Positions 1 to 11,231 of a DNA stretch of 64,000 nucleotides are shown piece after piece. The stretch spans positions 15,004,001 through 15,068,000 of the forward strand of contig CM034411.1 in the NCBI GenBank assembly GCA_019925095.2. Reading direction: 5' to 3'. The DNA comes from Dendrolimus kikuchii (Eukaryota; Arthropoda; Insecta; Lepidoptera; Lasiocampidae). The position numbers and the translations under genes were made by a program. The notes under the pieces were generated by a model. That model saw nothing but the letters and a program-made list of their open reading frames with translations. It was not told where the DNA came from and made no database searches. Numbering within the stretch: position 1 is the stretch's first letter; each line of letters begins with the position of its first letter.

Positions 1-596
1 AAAGAAGAGTGAATTTGGGGAATAGTGTGAATGGAGCGTTAGGTAAACTTCTAGGCGCTAAGAACCTCAGCCAGAAGGCCCAGCTCGCCGTACACAACGC
101 GGTGCTGGTACCTATGCTCACGTATGGATGCGAGAGTTGGGTATGGAAGAGAGAGCATGAAAGTAGAGTAAACGCGGTCGAGATGCGAGCACTGCGCAAA
201 ATCTGCGGAGTGACGCTCGCGGACCGCGTTCGTAATACCGAAGTAAGAAAGAGAGTTGGTCTGAAAGAGAGTGTCGGGGTGAAGGTAAGGAAAGGAATGC
301 TCCGGTGGTTCGGGCATGTGGAAAGAATGCATGATGAAAGAATGACTAAACAGATATACAATGCAAAAGTGGATGGATGCAGAAGTCGTGGAAGGCGACG
401 ACACACCTTCCATGATCAAATTGATCGTGTACTAGCAGAAGGTGATGTCAGGAGCCTTAAGAACAGACGAGCTTGCATGACAAGAGTTATGAATGTCAAA
501 GAAGCAAGTGAGGTGTGTAAGAATAAGCTTAAATGGCACTCTGTTGTTCGTGCCTACCCCGCAAGGGAACTGGCGTGAAGTTATGTATGTATGTAT
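1..596 (+). mobile_element. RTE-like LINE (family 1), 3' part, cut by window edge
   Basis: A 189-residue frame (9-578) is the C-terminal end of an RTE-type non-LTR reverse transcriptase. Visible hallmarks are a TYGCESW block, the MRALRKICGVT...DRVRN block and the RWFGHVERM block that close RTE-clade polyproteins. The stop is followed by a short 3' end and an ATGT tandem tail (about 580-596). This is the longest clean family member in the window and serves as reference for about 16 shorter 5'-truncated copies. It probably extends left of base 1; no endonuclease or catalytic RT block is visible here. Confidence 0.88.
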
Positions 597-955
597 CGGA
601 ATTAGGCAACATTTATGCACTCTAACTACTTATACCGCTCTTGTGAAATTTTCCGTTAGATTTCTGGGACATAAAGAACGGAAACTTTTGAAAAGAACGT
701 AAACTATTGTATTAGAATAAATCGGATCTGAATCAGCGAATTTTTCTGTATAGCTACTAACCAGCTGAAAATATTCCCGGGAAAACTCCCGCGGGACTTC
801 CGGAATGTAAACTATCGCATCATTTGAAAAAGAACTTAAGCTAATTGTTCTAGCGAAATCGTATCAAGCTAATTTTTATGTAACCTAACTAATTTATACC
901 AATCCCAAGAAAACGCGGGCTACCTCGACACTAAACAGCATTTAAGAATATAAGC

Positions 956-1330
956 CATCGTAATATTTTCTTAAGTTTTCGCGACTTGTATCTTATACTA
1001 ATATATAAAGCTGAAGACTTTATTTGTTTGAACGCGCTAATCTCAGGAACTATTGGTCTGATTTGAAAATCTCTTTCAGTGTTAGATAGCCCATTTATCG
1101 AGGAAGGCTATAGGCTATATATCATCACGCTAAGACCAATAGGAGCGGAGCACCAATGAAGAATGTATCAAAATCGGAGGGTTTTGAAAGCAAATTCCAC
1201 GCGGACGACGTCAAGGGCACAGCTAGTACATAATAAAACACGAAAAGTGGCCGAAACGTCGGAAAAACAAAAATCAAATAAATTACCGCGCTTAAAACCG
1301 TTAAAACGTAGTTTTATTATAAGACATCGT
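956..1330. repeat. P-family foldback repeat, split by a Helitron-like insertion
   Basis: 956-990 and 1227-1330 are two halves of the P repeat: an outer arm ending GCGACTTGTA, then TACATAATAAAAC and an arm with CCGAAACGTCGG. The order matches the P copy at 48325-48523 read on the other strand. Part of the inner palindrome is missing in this copy. Confidence 0.7.
991..1226 (+). mobile_element. Helitron-like non-autonomous element (H1)
   Basis: It starts TCTTATACTAATATATAA and ends with CACAGCTAG, flanked by A on the left (990) and T on the right (1227), the TC...CTRR structure and A/T target of Helitrons. A GC-rich stretch (GCGGACGACGTC) precedes the 3' end. No TSD is present. A close relative lies at 28360-28606. 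No coding capacity. Confidence 0.72.
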
Positions 1331-1499
1331 TTTAGTGAAAGCCATGTCAGAGTAAGCTAATTTTTTTGCACCCGAACAACTTCAAACCGCTCGCGGGAAA
1401 ATTCCCGGGATAAAAAGTATCAAAGAATTTATTTATTACATAAAATATGCTACCGATCAGTGAAAAAAATCACATTTGAATTCGTATTTTTTTTCAAGC

Positions 1500-1740
1500 T
1501 GGCAATTTCAAATAATTACCAGAAAAACTCCCGCGGGATTCCCAGGAGAATAAAATAGCGCTGATGTTAAGCCTAGGAATTTGCCGTCGGCCAACGAAGA
1601 ACGCATCGAAATCGGCCTATTAGTTTTTATGTGAATTCCGCAAACAGACACGAAATCTTTAAAAAAGTCATTGTGTTCTCCATCATTTATATAGTCTATT
1701 CTAGTTGTTTTTTTGTTAATAGTTTCAATGTACACGGTGT
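1500..1740 (-). repeat. Interspersed repeat related to 52349-52600
   Basis: Read on the minus strand it opens with a segment matching 'actggaatagactatat' near 52357 and shares the stretch on both sides of a cccgcgggat block. Ends are not sharply visible. It resembles the non-autonomous Helitron-like pool in this window. Confidence 0.4.
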
Positions 1741-1772
1741 GTTTAGAATTTTATAATATTATAGATAAAGGG

Positions 1773-1946
1773 GTAGGCACGAACAACAGAGCGCAATTTA
1801 GGCTTATTCTTACACACCTCACTTGCTTCTTTGACATTCATAACTCTTGTCATGCACGCTCGTCTGTTCTTAAGGCTCCTAACATCACCTGTTGTTCGTG
1901 CCTACCCCGCAAGGGAACTGGCGTGAAGTTATGTATGTATGTATGT
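1773..1946. mobile_element. RTE family 1 copy with 5' inversion (twin priming)
   Basis: 1773-1890 is the RTE 3' region in minus orientation; from about 1891 the sequence switches to plus orientation and runs to the ATGT tail. Both arms contain the same short GTTGTTCGTGCCTAC stretch. The whole is bracketed by a perfect 12-bp TSD, ATAGATAAAGGG, at 1761-1772 and 1947-1958, so it is one insertion event and not two. Confidence 0.85.
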
Positions 1947-2104
1947 ATAGATAAAGGGCATATTTATTTATGCTGTTAACATCACGTGTTAATATCTAAT
2001 AAATTTTATTATTTATAATAAAACTTTATTACATTTATTGTAACAACCAAAATTATTTTAAGAATTAAACTAAACTATAAAATAGAAACCTAAAATTGAA
2101 TACT

Positions 2105-2175
2105 AAAACTAAATAAAAAAAGGTGAGCAAAATTGTAGATAAAATATTGGTCCCAAACCACTGTCACTTATAGAT
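2105..2175 (-). repeat. 3' end scrap of the RPDG-type retroelement
   Basis: The stretch around TATTGGTCCCAAACCACTG is shared with 10538-10560 and 23350-23375, where it is the 3' end of the element encoding the CCHC/RPDG domain. No coding sequence survives here. Confidence 0.5.
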
Positions 2176-2299
2176 AAATAATTTAAAATGATACAAGAGT
2201 AATCGTAAAACCAATATTATCATGAAAGAAGTATTCTTTTACCAACATATTATTAAGCTTTTAACATTAAGTTATGTAAAATTTAATGAAGTATTTCCT

Positions 2300-2990
2300 T
2301 CAGTTTTCGCGACTTGTATAGATAATAAAACTACGTTTTAACGGTTTTAAACGCGATATTTTTTATTTTTTTATTGCAGGAGTTCAGCAGATAGGCAGAC
2401 GGCCCACTAGATGGAAAGCAGTTACCATCGCCTATGGACATTTGCAACACCAAAGGTGCTACAATTGCGCTGCTGCTCTCTTAAGGGAGACTGGAACCTG
2501 GTCACCAATGCCGGAACACAACACAGAGTTGTTATGGCGGCATACTCTAGACCAGGGGTGGTCGCCATCCAGTCCACCTGGCTGTGGGTTGTTTTGTCGC
2601 CTCTTATGACAGGCCTCCCGGCCGCAGGAAATTGTATTCTTACTCCGTTCCTGCACGAGTAAATTTATTTGATTTTTATTATTCCGACGTTTCGGCCACT
2701 TTTCAGTGGCCGTGATCACGGAAGACAAAGTTGTCAAATGTTAATGAGTATTGTTAATTGATAAATTAGTTAGGCTCCCAACAAGTAAATAATAACCATA
2801 AACAAAATTAAAACGAAATAATTAATATGAACAAGTTAGCGGTAGGCTAAATAAAACTTTAACAATACTCATTGACACTTGACATCTTTGTCTTCCGTGA
2901 TCACGGCTACTGAAGTGGCCAAAAACTCTGAATAATAATAATCAAATAAATGACCGCGCTTAAAACTGTTAAAACGTAGTTTTATTATTT
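2300..2990. repeat. P-family foldback repeat interrupted by SINE-A
   Basis: The left arm (2300-2355, ACTACGTTTTAACGG) and the rest (2661-2990, with CCGACGTTTCGGCC, GTGATCACGG and the closing arm TTAAAACGTAGTTTTATT) form one inverted-repeat element. SINE-A occupies 2361-2660. The loop portion (2740-2900) is shared with 61925-62050. Confidence 0.68.
2361..2660 (-). mobile_element. SINE-A copy
   Basis: About 300 bp in minus orientation. The A-rich 3' tail (T-run in + sequence) is followed by TGCAGGAGTTCAGCAG; the element ends at the family 5' terminus CGTGCAGGAACGG (here CTCGTGCAGG). It is inserted in a P repeat. Confidence 0.8.
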
Positions 2991-3341
2991 AATGAAGTGT
3001 GATAGAAGTAGGCATTTTTAATCACACGATTGAAATAAAAACTAAACACGGAAGACGAGATAACAAGCACACGTTGAATTCGTGGACGCAATCGTAAAAG
3101 TTCACTCATGACCTATATATTATTATTATAATAACAAGTGATTATATAGTTTCGTTGTTTAAACAATAAAATGTAAACTCATAACTTGCTTTTACAATTA
3201 TAACCAGTTTCTTATCAGCTGCGATTTTTTTGCATTTTTTCGCAAATTCTTGTTTTTTCTTATTTACTCTAAAAATAGATCCTTCGGACATATCGTCCTG
3301 CCCTATTGACAATATTAATTCTATTTTGAAGTGAAACTTTT

Positions 3342-3643
3342 TTTTTTTAATGCAGGAGATCAACAGACAGGCAGACGGCCCACTTGATGGAAAGCGGTTA
3401 TCATCGCCTATGGACATTTGCAACACCAAAGTTGCTACAAATGCGCTGCTGCTCTCTTAAAGAAAGACTGGAACCTGGTCACTAATGCCGGAACACAACT
3501 CAAGGTTGTTACGGCGACATACTTTAGACCAGGGGTGGTAGCCATCCAGTCGGGCAAATGGGCTGTGGGTTGTTAAGTCGCCTCTTACGACAGGCCGCAC
3601 CCGGCCGCAGGAAATTGTATTCTTTCTCCGTTCCTGCACGGAT
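3342..3643 (-). mobile_element. SINE-A copy, full length
   Basis: It runs from the T-run to GTTCCTGCACGGAT, matching the family over its whole length. Short open frames inside it on both strands are repeat translations. Confidence 0.83.
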
Positions 3644-3838
3644 ATACTTCTATATGGACGGGAGGTCTTAGGATTTTTCTGTCACGAAAAAGCGTTACGG
3701 CCGCGTGGAGGAGCGGCATAAATTTAAACTAGACTATGGATGCGTTTTTTGGTTCCGGATCGAGTTCAGTTTTTTTGCTTGACAAAATAAAACATGTTTA
3801 AATAAAAAAAGACATTAATTAAAATGTACCTCTGTGGC

Positions 3839-4520
3839 TTCAGAGTCTGCCCTCGGCGAATCTAGGTACACTCCTGGATGATACTACATTCAGGATTGCT
3901 GCTTGCATTCGCCGGGGGCAGACATCGTAGTCCCACATCGTTGTCGGTGCGGAGATAAAGTTGATAGACTTGGTCATCATGGCTTGTCGTGTTTGAGGAG
4001 TGCTGGTAGAACTTCACGACATGCGGCAATCAACGATATCATCCGCCGGTCTCTTGTCACCGTCGGGGTACCTGCTGTTCTTGAACCGAACGGACTGTGC
4101 CGCGACGATGGCAAGCGACCAGACGGAATGTCGTTGGTACCTTGGAAGATGGGACGCCCCTTAGTATGGGACGCAACTTGTGTCGATACGTTAGCGGCTT
4201 CCCATCTTCCAAATACAGCCGTCACTGCCGGAGGAGCTGCCACACTTCAAGAAACCCTGAAACGCCGCAAATATGCATCCATCGGTGACGGATACATATT
4301 TGTGGCTTTTGGGGTTGAGACTTTGGGGCCATGGGGACGTGAGGCTCATCAACTTTATCGAGACCTTTCAAAGCGATTGAAAGAAGTCTCGCGTGACCAA
4401 AGGGCTGGCCTATATTTAGGGCAACGTATTAGCGTTGCCATACAACGCGGGAATGCGGCCAGCATTTTGGGAACGCTCCCCACCGAGAGCGATCTGGACT
4501 ACATCTTTTACTTGTAAATA
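3839..4520 (+). pseudogene. Retroelement C-terminal domain: CCHC-like finger plus RPDG endonuclease-like
   Basis: Open frame 3903-4517 (204 codons). In order: a CRCG...GHHGLSC motif (Cys-Cys-His-Cys), a conserved R..RHAAINDIIRR helix, EPNGL, KRPDG, then LVWDATCVDTLA, and a C-terminal QRGNAASILGT block before the stop. The KRPDG and WDAT pair resembles the PD...D/ExK core of restriction-like endonucleases in R2-type non-LTR elements; that link is inference. A second frame at 3839-3905 (SLPSANLGTLLDD...) reads as the missing upstream part, so a frameshift lies near 3905. No reverse transcriptase is adjacent. Decayed relatives lie at 10540, 23343, 29985 and 33584. Confidence 0.62.
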
Positions 4521-4611
4521 TGTATATAATAGTAGTTACCCTTTATATGTAAAATGTACCTAAGCTAACCAAATCATAATTTGCAGCAAACCTGCGAAAA
4601 ATTGAAATGTA

Positions 4612-4828
4612 TGCTGGGACACATAGTAGAAGTGAAACTTCAACGGACAAGTGGAAAAACGAATCGCAACAAAATTTTGACTTGAAGTTTTCAAATTGGA
4701 CAAGTACATTAACAATTTGCCCGTAAAACTTTAATTTAACATTTTGTTGCGATTCGTTTTGCCACTTATCCATTGCCATTCGTTTTCCCACTTGTCCGTT
4801 GTAGTTTCACTTCTACTATGTCCCAGCA
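4612..4828. mobile_element. 217-bp foldback MITE
   Basis: Left arm TGCTGGGACACATAGTAGAA and right arm ending ACTATGTCCCAGCA are inverted copies running about 60-70 bp each, through ACGGACAAGTGG and CGAATCGCAACAAAA. No coding capacity; the TSD is not evident. Confidence 0.75.
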
Positions 4829-4829
4829 C

Positions 4830-6090
4830 ATTTTTTTTTTAATTCTTTGTATGAACGTCTATGAGATAGAGAAAGTATTAATATGTGCGCTCCCGCGTTA
4901 CGCTAGCCAGTAGTTCGTTGTCCGCTGCGATGACTAGACGTATGCAGCTCCCATAAGCCTTTTCTACGGACCTTCTGTCAAAGTATTCACTCCAAATCTG
5001 ATTCTTTAAGTCACATAAATAATTAGAATGAAGTGGCGTAACCGTAAAAGCGGTACCATCTGAGGTAGCTTGTTTACACTCAAAGTTGTTATGGCGGCAT
5101 ACTGTACACCAGGCGTGGTAGCCGCCAGTCAGGCATATGCCCTATCACCTGGCTGTAGGTGTTAAATGTTATTCAAACAAATGTGACCGCAGGATATGTT
5201 GGTTGATAATGATAGACAGCCAACACGGAACTGTCTCCTGGCCATTTATCAAAATGGGGCTGCGCAGGGTTCATAAATCATAAAAGAATTTCGACTTTTG
5301 AACTTACACTAATTTAACAAGATAATATCTTGACCCCGGACGACATTTTACTACGCCTTTATATTACTACATATATGAACACTGGTTGTGGCGTAGACTT
5401 CGCTTTCGTGAACTTTAATGTTTAATCTACCAACCTTTTCATATCTTAGGATAACAATTGCGTAATATATTGACCCGTGTACAGGTTTTTTTTTTTACTT
5501 AATGTGGCTTTACATGATTGGTATATCTAGCCTTTTTTTAGTGAACGGAAATCCGGCTGAGTGACTATGTAGTCTATAGAGAAACGCGATGGCGGCGTAT
5601 AGCATTCGCCACGTTGATGTAGTAAGTTGGCAAGATTATATATCAATATAAGTTACTATCAAAAACTGATTTAAGTTATTTCACCTCGTCCGCTATGCCT
5701 TCGAAGAAATTCGCTGTTTCTTCTCGGTTACGTGTAAACGGCGTAGTCATTACGCGAGCCTTCGTCCAATGCTGGGAGGAACCAAGCACCCGGCGTTTGC
5801 ATTCTCCCTTTGCAGGGGGCGGCTTTTAACTCACTCCATGAGAGATGAGGTGACCGTCCCCAGAGGGAGCACATGGCGGCAATGCGTCCTCGTTTGGCGG
5901 CAGTAGAGAAAGCTGATAGGCTCACACTCCCGCTACGCTTCCTCTTTAGCGAACATGACTTGCTTGCAAAAAGAGGAGACGACTTTCTATTCGGTTTGGC
6001 TTCCGTCCGGGAGCTTGCATATCTAGTCTATTAACCTAATCAATATTCAAGTTTTAAAGTACCGAATGTTCAAATAAATAGTATACCCAT
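4830..6090. other. No gene seen; mixed repeat debris
   Basis: A SINE-A scrap (minus) covers about 5080-5166. A relatively GC-rich stretch at 5560-6010 has short open frames but no recognisable domain, splice logic or long frame. It may be an unrecognised LINE untranslated region. Confidence 0.4.
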
Positions 6091-6092
6091 TA

Positions 6093-6258
6093 ATGTCCCA
6101 TTGTTGGGTTTGGGCCTCCCATTACAGGGGAACGGACGCGCCACGCTTGTTCAAGGGGGCTTGGCAGGTTCGACACATCGGTTATCTCGATGTGCAGGTT
6201 TCATTACAATGTTTTCCTTCACCGTTGTCAGCAACTGGTAATTGTTACTGTTTATGGA
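6093..6258 (-). mobile_element. SINE-B body fragment
   Basis: It shares the GGGCCTCCC...GGGGAACGGA and CATCGGTTATCTCGATGTGC blocks with 28790-28950 and 51770-51935. The tRNA-like head is missing here. Confidence 0.65.
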
Positions 6259-6414
6259 GATTATTTTATGAAGAATACCAGTTCACCAGATACATATGAC
6301 CAGTGTTAGAAGGCATTTAAAGAATAATTGTTTTAACAGCGAGGAATCTATGATACTACTACTCTAGACTTCTTTATGTTCTGATTATGTATTGTATTCG
6401 CTATTCACTTTTTT

Positions 6415-6776
6415 ATATATACATACATACATAACTTCACGCCAGTTCCCTTGCGGGGTAGGCACGAACAACAGAGCGCCATTCAAGCTTATACTTACAC
6501 ACCTCCCTTGCTTCTTTGACATTCATAACTCTTGTCATGCACGCTCGTCTGTTCTTAAGGCTCCTGACATCACCTTCTGCTAGTAGGTACACGATCAATT
6601 TGATCATGGAAGGTGTGTCGTGGCCTTCCACGACTTCTACATCCATCCACTTTTCCATTGTATATCTGTTCAGTCATTCTTTTATCATGCATTCTTTTAT
6701 CATGCATTCTTTCCACATGTCCGAACCACCGGAGCATTCCTTTCCTTACCTTCACCCCCGACACTCTCTTTCTTTC
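6415..6776 (-). mobile_element. RTE family 1 copy, 5'-truncated
   Basis: Minus orientation, with the ACATACATACAT tail at the left end. A perfect 11-bp TSD, TTCACTTTTTT, lies at 6404-6414 and 6777-6787. The residual frame carries a small internal duplication (HDKRMHDKRM). Confidence 0.87.
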
Positions 6777-6852
6777 TTCACTTTTTTGTCTTATAAGAAA
6801 TAAAACTAAACATATTAATTAAAGTGTATTTATTAACAAAACAGTTACAATA

Positions 6853-6962
6853 TGCACATTAGGCCAGAAAACTGCCTAAGTGACGCATGTGTTCCGGTTA
6901 GGATGGAAACTGCGCTCTTAGAGTTTGGGACGTGTGAGCTAGCCATTACGCTACCACGACTT
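6853..6962 (-). mobile_element. SINE-B tRNA-like head fragment
   Basis: On the minus strand it reads GTCGTGGTAGCGTAATGGCT, an A-box-like start. The B-box region is mutated (GTTTCCATCC). It matches 28975-29076 and 52194-52293. Confidence 0.65.
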
Positions 6963-7452
6963 TCCTCCAAATAAATAGACATAAGGAAAAAGCTGACCAC
7001 AGAAGTCTCAGCCAAATAGTAGGTTTATGCCTACACTAAAGGAGGGTGCTCTTCTGGCAATATCCCGGAAAAAATTTAAGTTTTATTGCCGTATTTTGAA
7101 TAAACGGAATAAAATACAAAATAAAAGCCAGCCATGACTCCAAAGATTAATCTCATCGAAATCACATTACAAGCAATATATAAATCTCGTTCAATATTTA
7201 CCTACAAGCTCTTATCTTAATAATTTAACAGAAACCTCATTCAGTTGTAAGATAACATTAAGATCTTTAAGCCTAATTTGTGTTTGTATACACAAGGATA
7301 AGGCTGAACGCATACTGAGACACCACTTGTTAAAAGTATCAAATATTATCACATTTAAGGAGCATTTCACGTAACGGAACTAAATTTATCTAATGTGTCG
7401 GTTTTATTTTAAAAAAGAGCTAGGAACAAAATGCAAAATGTTTTTTAAATAT

Positions 7453-7632
7453 ACATACACACATACATACATACATAACTTCACGCCAGTTCCCTTGCGG
7501 GGTAGGCACGAACAACAGAGTGCCATTTAGGCTTATTCTTACACACCTCACTTGCCTCTTTGACATTCATAACTCTTGTCATGCACACTCGTCTGTTCTT
7601 AAGGCTCCTGACATCACCTTCTGCTAGTGATG
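7453..7632 (-). mobile_element. RTE family 1 copy, short
   Basis: About 180 bp from the 3' end. A perfect 14-bp TSD, TGTTTTTTAAATAT, lies at 7439-7452 and 7633-7646. Confidence 0.88.
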
Positions 7633-7799
7633 TGTTTTTTAAATATGTTAAGTATTTTAGTGGAATATTAATTATAAATCAAATTATATTAAAATGGTTA
7701 TGGTATGGTCTATGTCGTCCGTCGGTCGCATACAGCGTCCACGCTGAATGCAGCCTACGGCGTTTGTAACGGACGACCGTCTAATTGAAAAAATAGATT

Positions 7800-8555
7800 T
7801 ACTGTAAGATCCCACGTAAAGTAAGACCGCATTTATTGTAAGATCCCACGATATCCAACATACCGTAAAACTGTACGTAGTCCGTAATCCAGCGCACTAT
7901 GAAACCCTACATACTGTAGAACTTCAGATACTATTTTTTTATTTGTTTATTGCAGGAGTTCAGGAGACAGGCAGACGGCCCACTAGATGGAAAGCGGTTA
8001 CCATCGCCTATGGATATTTGTAACAACAAAAGTGCTACAAATGCGCTGCTGCTCTCTTAAGGGAGACTGGAACCTGGTCACTATTGCCGGAACACAACAC
8101 AAGGTTGTTATGGCGGCATACTCTAGACCAGGGGTGGTGGCCATCCAGTCGAGCAAATACCCTACCACCTGGCTGTGGTTGTTTTGTCGCCTCTTACGAC
8201 AGGCCGCCTGGCCGCAGGAAATTGTATTCTTTCTCCGTGCCTGCACGGATGGAATACTATAAAGTTACATGAAAGAGAGAGAGAGATTCACAAACTGTAA
8301 TACTACACATACATGCCGTAAGACTACAATGCAAATATAGGTATACTGCGAGACCCCCTGCACTTTGAGATTCCAAACCCAGTGAATTCTCACGTGCCGT
8401 GACGCTCCACGTTACGTAAGACTCCAATGACCTTGTGCCACATTCTGTTATGTTCAAAATATTGTAAGACTACGCATGCAGTAAGCCCCACGTACTGTAT
8501 ACCCTCTTTAATGACCCCACGCACTGTGATACATCGAAATCTGTATACTGTGATA
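7800..8555. repeat. Degenerate 17-bp minisatellite, split by SINE-A
   Basis: At 7800-7927 and 8290-8555 units of about 17 bp follow the theme CTGTAAGATCCCACGTA (others: CTATGAAACCCTACATA, CTGCGAGACCCCCTGCA, CGTAAGACTCCAATGAC). Identity between units is low but the spacing is regular. Confidence 0.6.
7935..8253 (-). mobile_element. SINE-A copy, full length, with TSD
   Basis: Full-length family member inserted in the 17-bp minisatellite. A 7-bp direct repeat, ATACTAT, lies at 7928-7934 and 8254-8260, consistent with a TSD. Confidence 0.82.
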
Positions 8556-8742
8556 CGTAACAAAAAGCAGCTCGCTTTTGTGTTGGTTGGTTGGTGTTGT
8601 TGGTTGCCAAGATCCCTTACTAGGATAAAACCTGTGTAACACTTAGCATTGGCAGCCATCCGGCTGTAAGAAACTACTTATATTTAAAGGCTAGTTAGTT
8701 AGTTATATAAAAAGAAAATTCTGAATCCCAAACTAAAAATAG

Positions 8743-9202
8743 TGTTACGAGTGCGAGACTCGAATTAAAATACCGTTAAAATTACTATACAGTTTATTAG
8801 AACTATACTAACGTAATGCAGAAGAAAGAAGGTCGTAATTCAATAAAACGCGCAAAGTCCGTCACTAATAGATTACCGAATGTACACAGGTCTCGCCTTA
8901 ATCGTGATTCTCGCTCGACTGCCGCTCCCTCCATCAGGCCATCGTTTTATAATGCCCAAATGCAATGTGCACTTATCGTAGTCGACTTAATCCGCCACAC
9001 CTGGCTAATGACTCGGCCGCAAACAGCCATAGAAGAGTAAAACAATCGCCTGTTTTCTAGAAACTTATGCCCATAAATAAGTAAACAAAAGAAGACGATC
9101 ATAAAGGAATTGCAATTAGTTTAAATGCCGACAGGTAGTAAAATGTGTTTTGTTTCAGATATGCAGGCGGATTTTGTTTTTGTCGGGACCTGAGTTGTGG
9201 CA
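8743..9202 (-). mobile_element. Solo LTR (copy 1)
   Basis: 460 bp beginning TGTTACGAG in + sequence and ending in a decayed GTGGCA, flanked by a perfect 4-bp TSD ATAG (8739-8742 and 9203-9206). In element orientation it has a TATA-like GTATAAA-type stretch and a late AATAAA-type signal. No internal retroviral-type coding region is adjacent. Relatives at 38466, 54136, 60640 and 63257. A Gypsy-type origin fits the 4-bp TSD but is inference. Confidence 0.78.
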
Positions 9203-9543
9203 ATAGTAATAGTGTAAAACAAAAATGCCAATGCACGTCAAACTTTGCTCGTATTTCTGTGAATATCACGCGCTGCCTGAGTGCCGATGCGGGCCAACAA
9301 AATGATAAAACGACGACCTTTCACATCTAATTAATAGTGTACGCGACACAAAGATTACTAGTTAGTTTAAAAGTGTAGGGTATAAAAATATTTAAAAAAA
9401 TTACGATAATGTCGGAATCTGTTTGTTTTGAAAATATAGTTTTATTGCAATCTTCCTGTTGTCAATAATATTTACGGTAGGTTGCAAAGAGATATTTTAT
9501 TCAATACACAAATTTTAATATTCTAAACTATTTTAAAAATTTA

Positions 9544-9787
9544 CATACATACATAACTTCACGCCAGTTCCCTTGCGGGGTAGGCACGTACAACAGAGCG
9601 CCATACAGGCTTATTCTTACACACCTCACTTGCTTCTTTGACATTCATAGCTCTTGTCATGCACGCTCGTCTGTTCTTAAGGCTCCTGACATCACCTTCT
9701 GCTAGTACACGATCAATTTGATCATGGAAGGTGTGTCGTGGCCTTCCGCGACTTCTGCATCCATCCTTTTTGCATTGTATATCTGTG
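9544..9787 (-). mobile_element. RTE family 1 copy, 5'-truncated
   Basis: 244 bp in minus orientation with a perfect 12-bp TSD, TTTAAAAATTTA, at 9532-9543 and 9788-9799. Confidence 0.87.
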
Positions 9788-9799
9788 TTTAAAAATTTA

Positions 9800-10480
9800 A
9801 GTACACTATAAAAATGAAACCTAAAATTAAATACTAGAACTAAATAAAGAGGGTATTGTTACAGTTATTTAGTAGCATAGTTGTTCTCGTCATATTTCTT
9901 TTTAAAGTTAATAATAAATTTTTGTATGTACCCTCTTATTTCTAAACGGCATACAATCGGCCATTTCCTTAATTGGATAACAATGTTATATTTTTATTTA
10001 TTCGGTGATTAGCGGCTGTTTTCTATAGAGTAAATAGTTTTCTATAATTTAACATAATTTTATGTAATAATATTTATCTCTAATATGTGGTAATTGTGTA
10101 CAGATTATAATTCAAAATCTCTCAATTGTATATAGACGGTATTCACTACATTTTGTTTTCATGTTGGCAGACGCGATAGATTTTTACTGTGTTCGGTTTA
10201 TTTTATTACATCTAAAGCTTTAAGTATAATATTTTATATAGTGTCTTACATAAAATATTATCTAAAATTTCCAAACAATAATGTATTAAATTATTTTCAT
10301 TCATAATGACTTCAATCCGCTATCGGTTGTGCCAATTTGCTAAGTTCCTTATACTGTAAAATTGTTGGAGGGATGGCGAGGTGTTCTAAAAATGCTTGTC
10401 GAGTTTGAAAAGTCAGTTAATGAAATATATGTAAGCCGTAAGGTTCTCTGATTATAAGTATAGTGACCAGTTGCTGTTAT
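9800..10480. other. No gene seen; AT-rich
   Basis: 9815-9850 shares the CTAAATAAA lead-in found before the RPDG-element 3' ends at 2105 and 23310. The rest shows no long frame, splice logic or family match that I recognise. Confidence 0.4.
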
Positions 10481-10537
10481 TTTATTACCAAAAACCCTCC
10501 TGAGTTGTTGCAAGTATTACAGTATAATTATAGATAA

Positions 10538-10680
10538 AATATTGGTCCCAATCCACTGTCACCGGGAAGGTTCCCAAAATGCTGGCGGCGTTACCACGTT
10601 CCATAGCAATGTTTGACCTTTGAGCAAAATAGACGCCAGCCTTTTGGTCGCGTGAGAGATCTAGTAAACATCGCCAGCGC
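10538..10680 (-). pseudogene. RPDG-type retroelement, C-terminal scrap
   Basis: The minus strand encodes a RDQKAGVYFAQR...RGNAASILGTF segment matching the end of the protein at 3903-4517. It is fused at its right side to a 5'-truncated SINE-A. Confidence 0.62.
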
Positions 10681-10898
10681 ATTTGCCCGACAGGATGGCA
10701 ACCACCCCTGGTCTAAAGTATGTCGCCATAAGAACCTTGAGTTGTGTTCCGGCATTAGTGACCAGGTTCCAGTTTCCCTTAGAGTGCAGCAGTATATTTG
10801 TAGCACCTTTGGTGTTGCAAATGTCCATAGGCGATGGTAACCGCTTTCCATCAAGTGGGCCATCTGCCTGTCTGCTGATCTCCTGCAATAAAAAAAAC
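10677..10898 (+). mobile_element. SINE-A copy, 5'-truncated
   Basis: It starts inside the family at GCGCATTTGCCCGAC and ends TCTCCTGCAATAAAAAAA. Confidence 0.75.
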
Positions 10899-11231
10899 AA
10901 ACATAGGTTTAAATTAAAATTATTATTGATCAACTAGCCTAGCCTTTTACGTGGAATTCCTCGCGTAAACTTAGTCACACTATCCCGTTGAAAGTTCCTC
11001 ATTTACGGTATAGAAATTATCCTTTAGTTATCCAAAATTATCAATTATTAGTTATTATACTCATTGGGCCAACTGTTGTTCTTCATTCTATTTATAGCAC
11101 TTTTATGTGCACAGTTTAATAATAAAGTATTATATTCTACGTATTATTCAATTAACAACTATTTAAATGACACATTTTGACACTAGACAAGACATGTAGA
11201 TTTAAGTAATAACTGATAATTAAATAATAAT

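Noticed and set aside
51..419. 122-codon minus frame
   Set aside because: Antisense reading of the RTE 3' region; the same frame recurs antisense to other RTE copies (6516, 40949, 53202).
7800..8555. Regularly spaced short repeats considered as a CRISPR-like array
   Set aside because: Degenerate contiguous 17-bp minisatellite without unique spacers, in a eukaryotic setting.
9145..9330. 61-codon Cys-rich frame considered as a small secreted peptide
   Set aside because: Mostly solo LTR antisense; no signal peptide; the frame crosses the LTR boundary.
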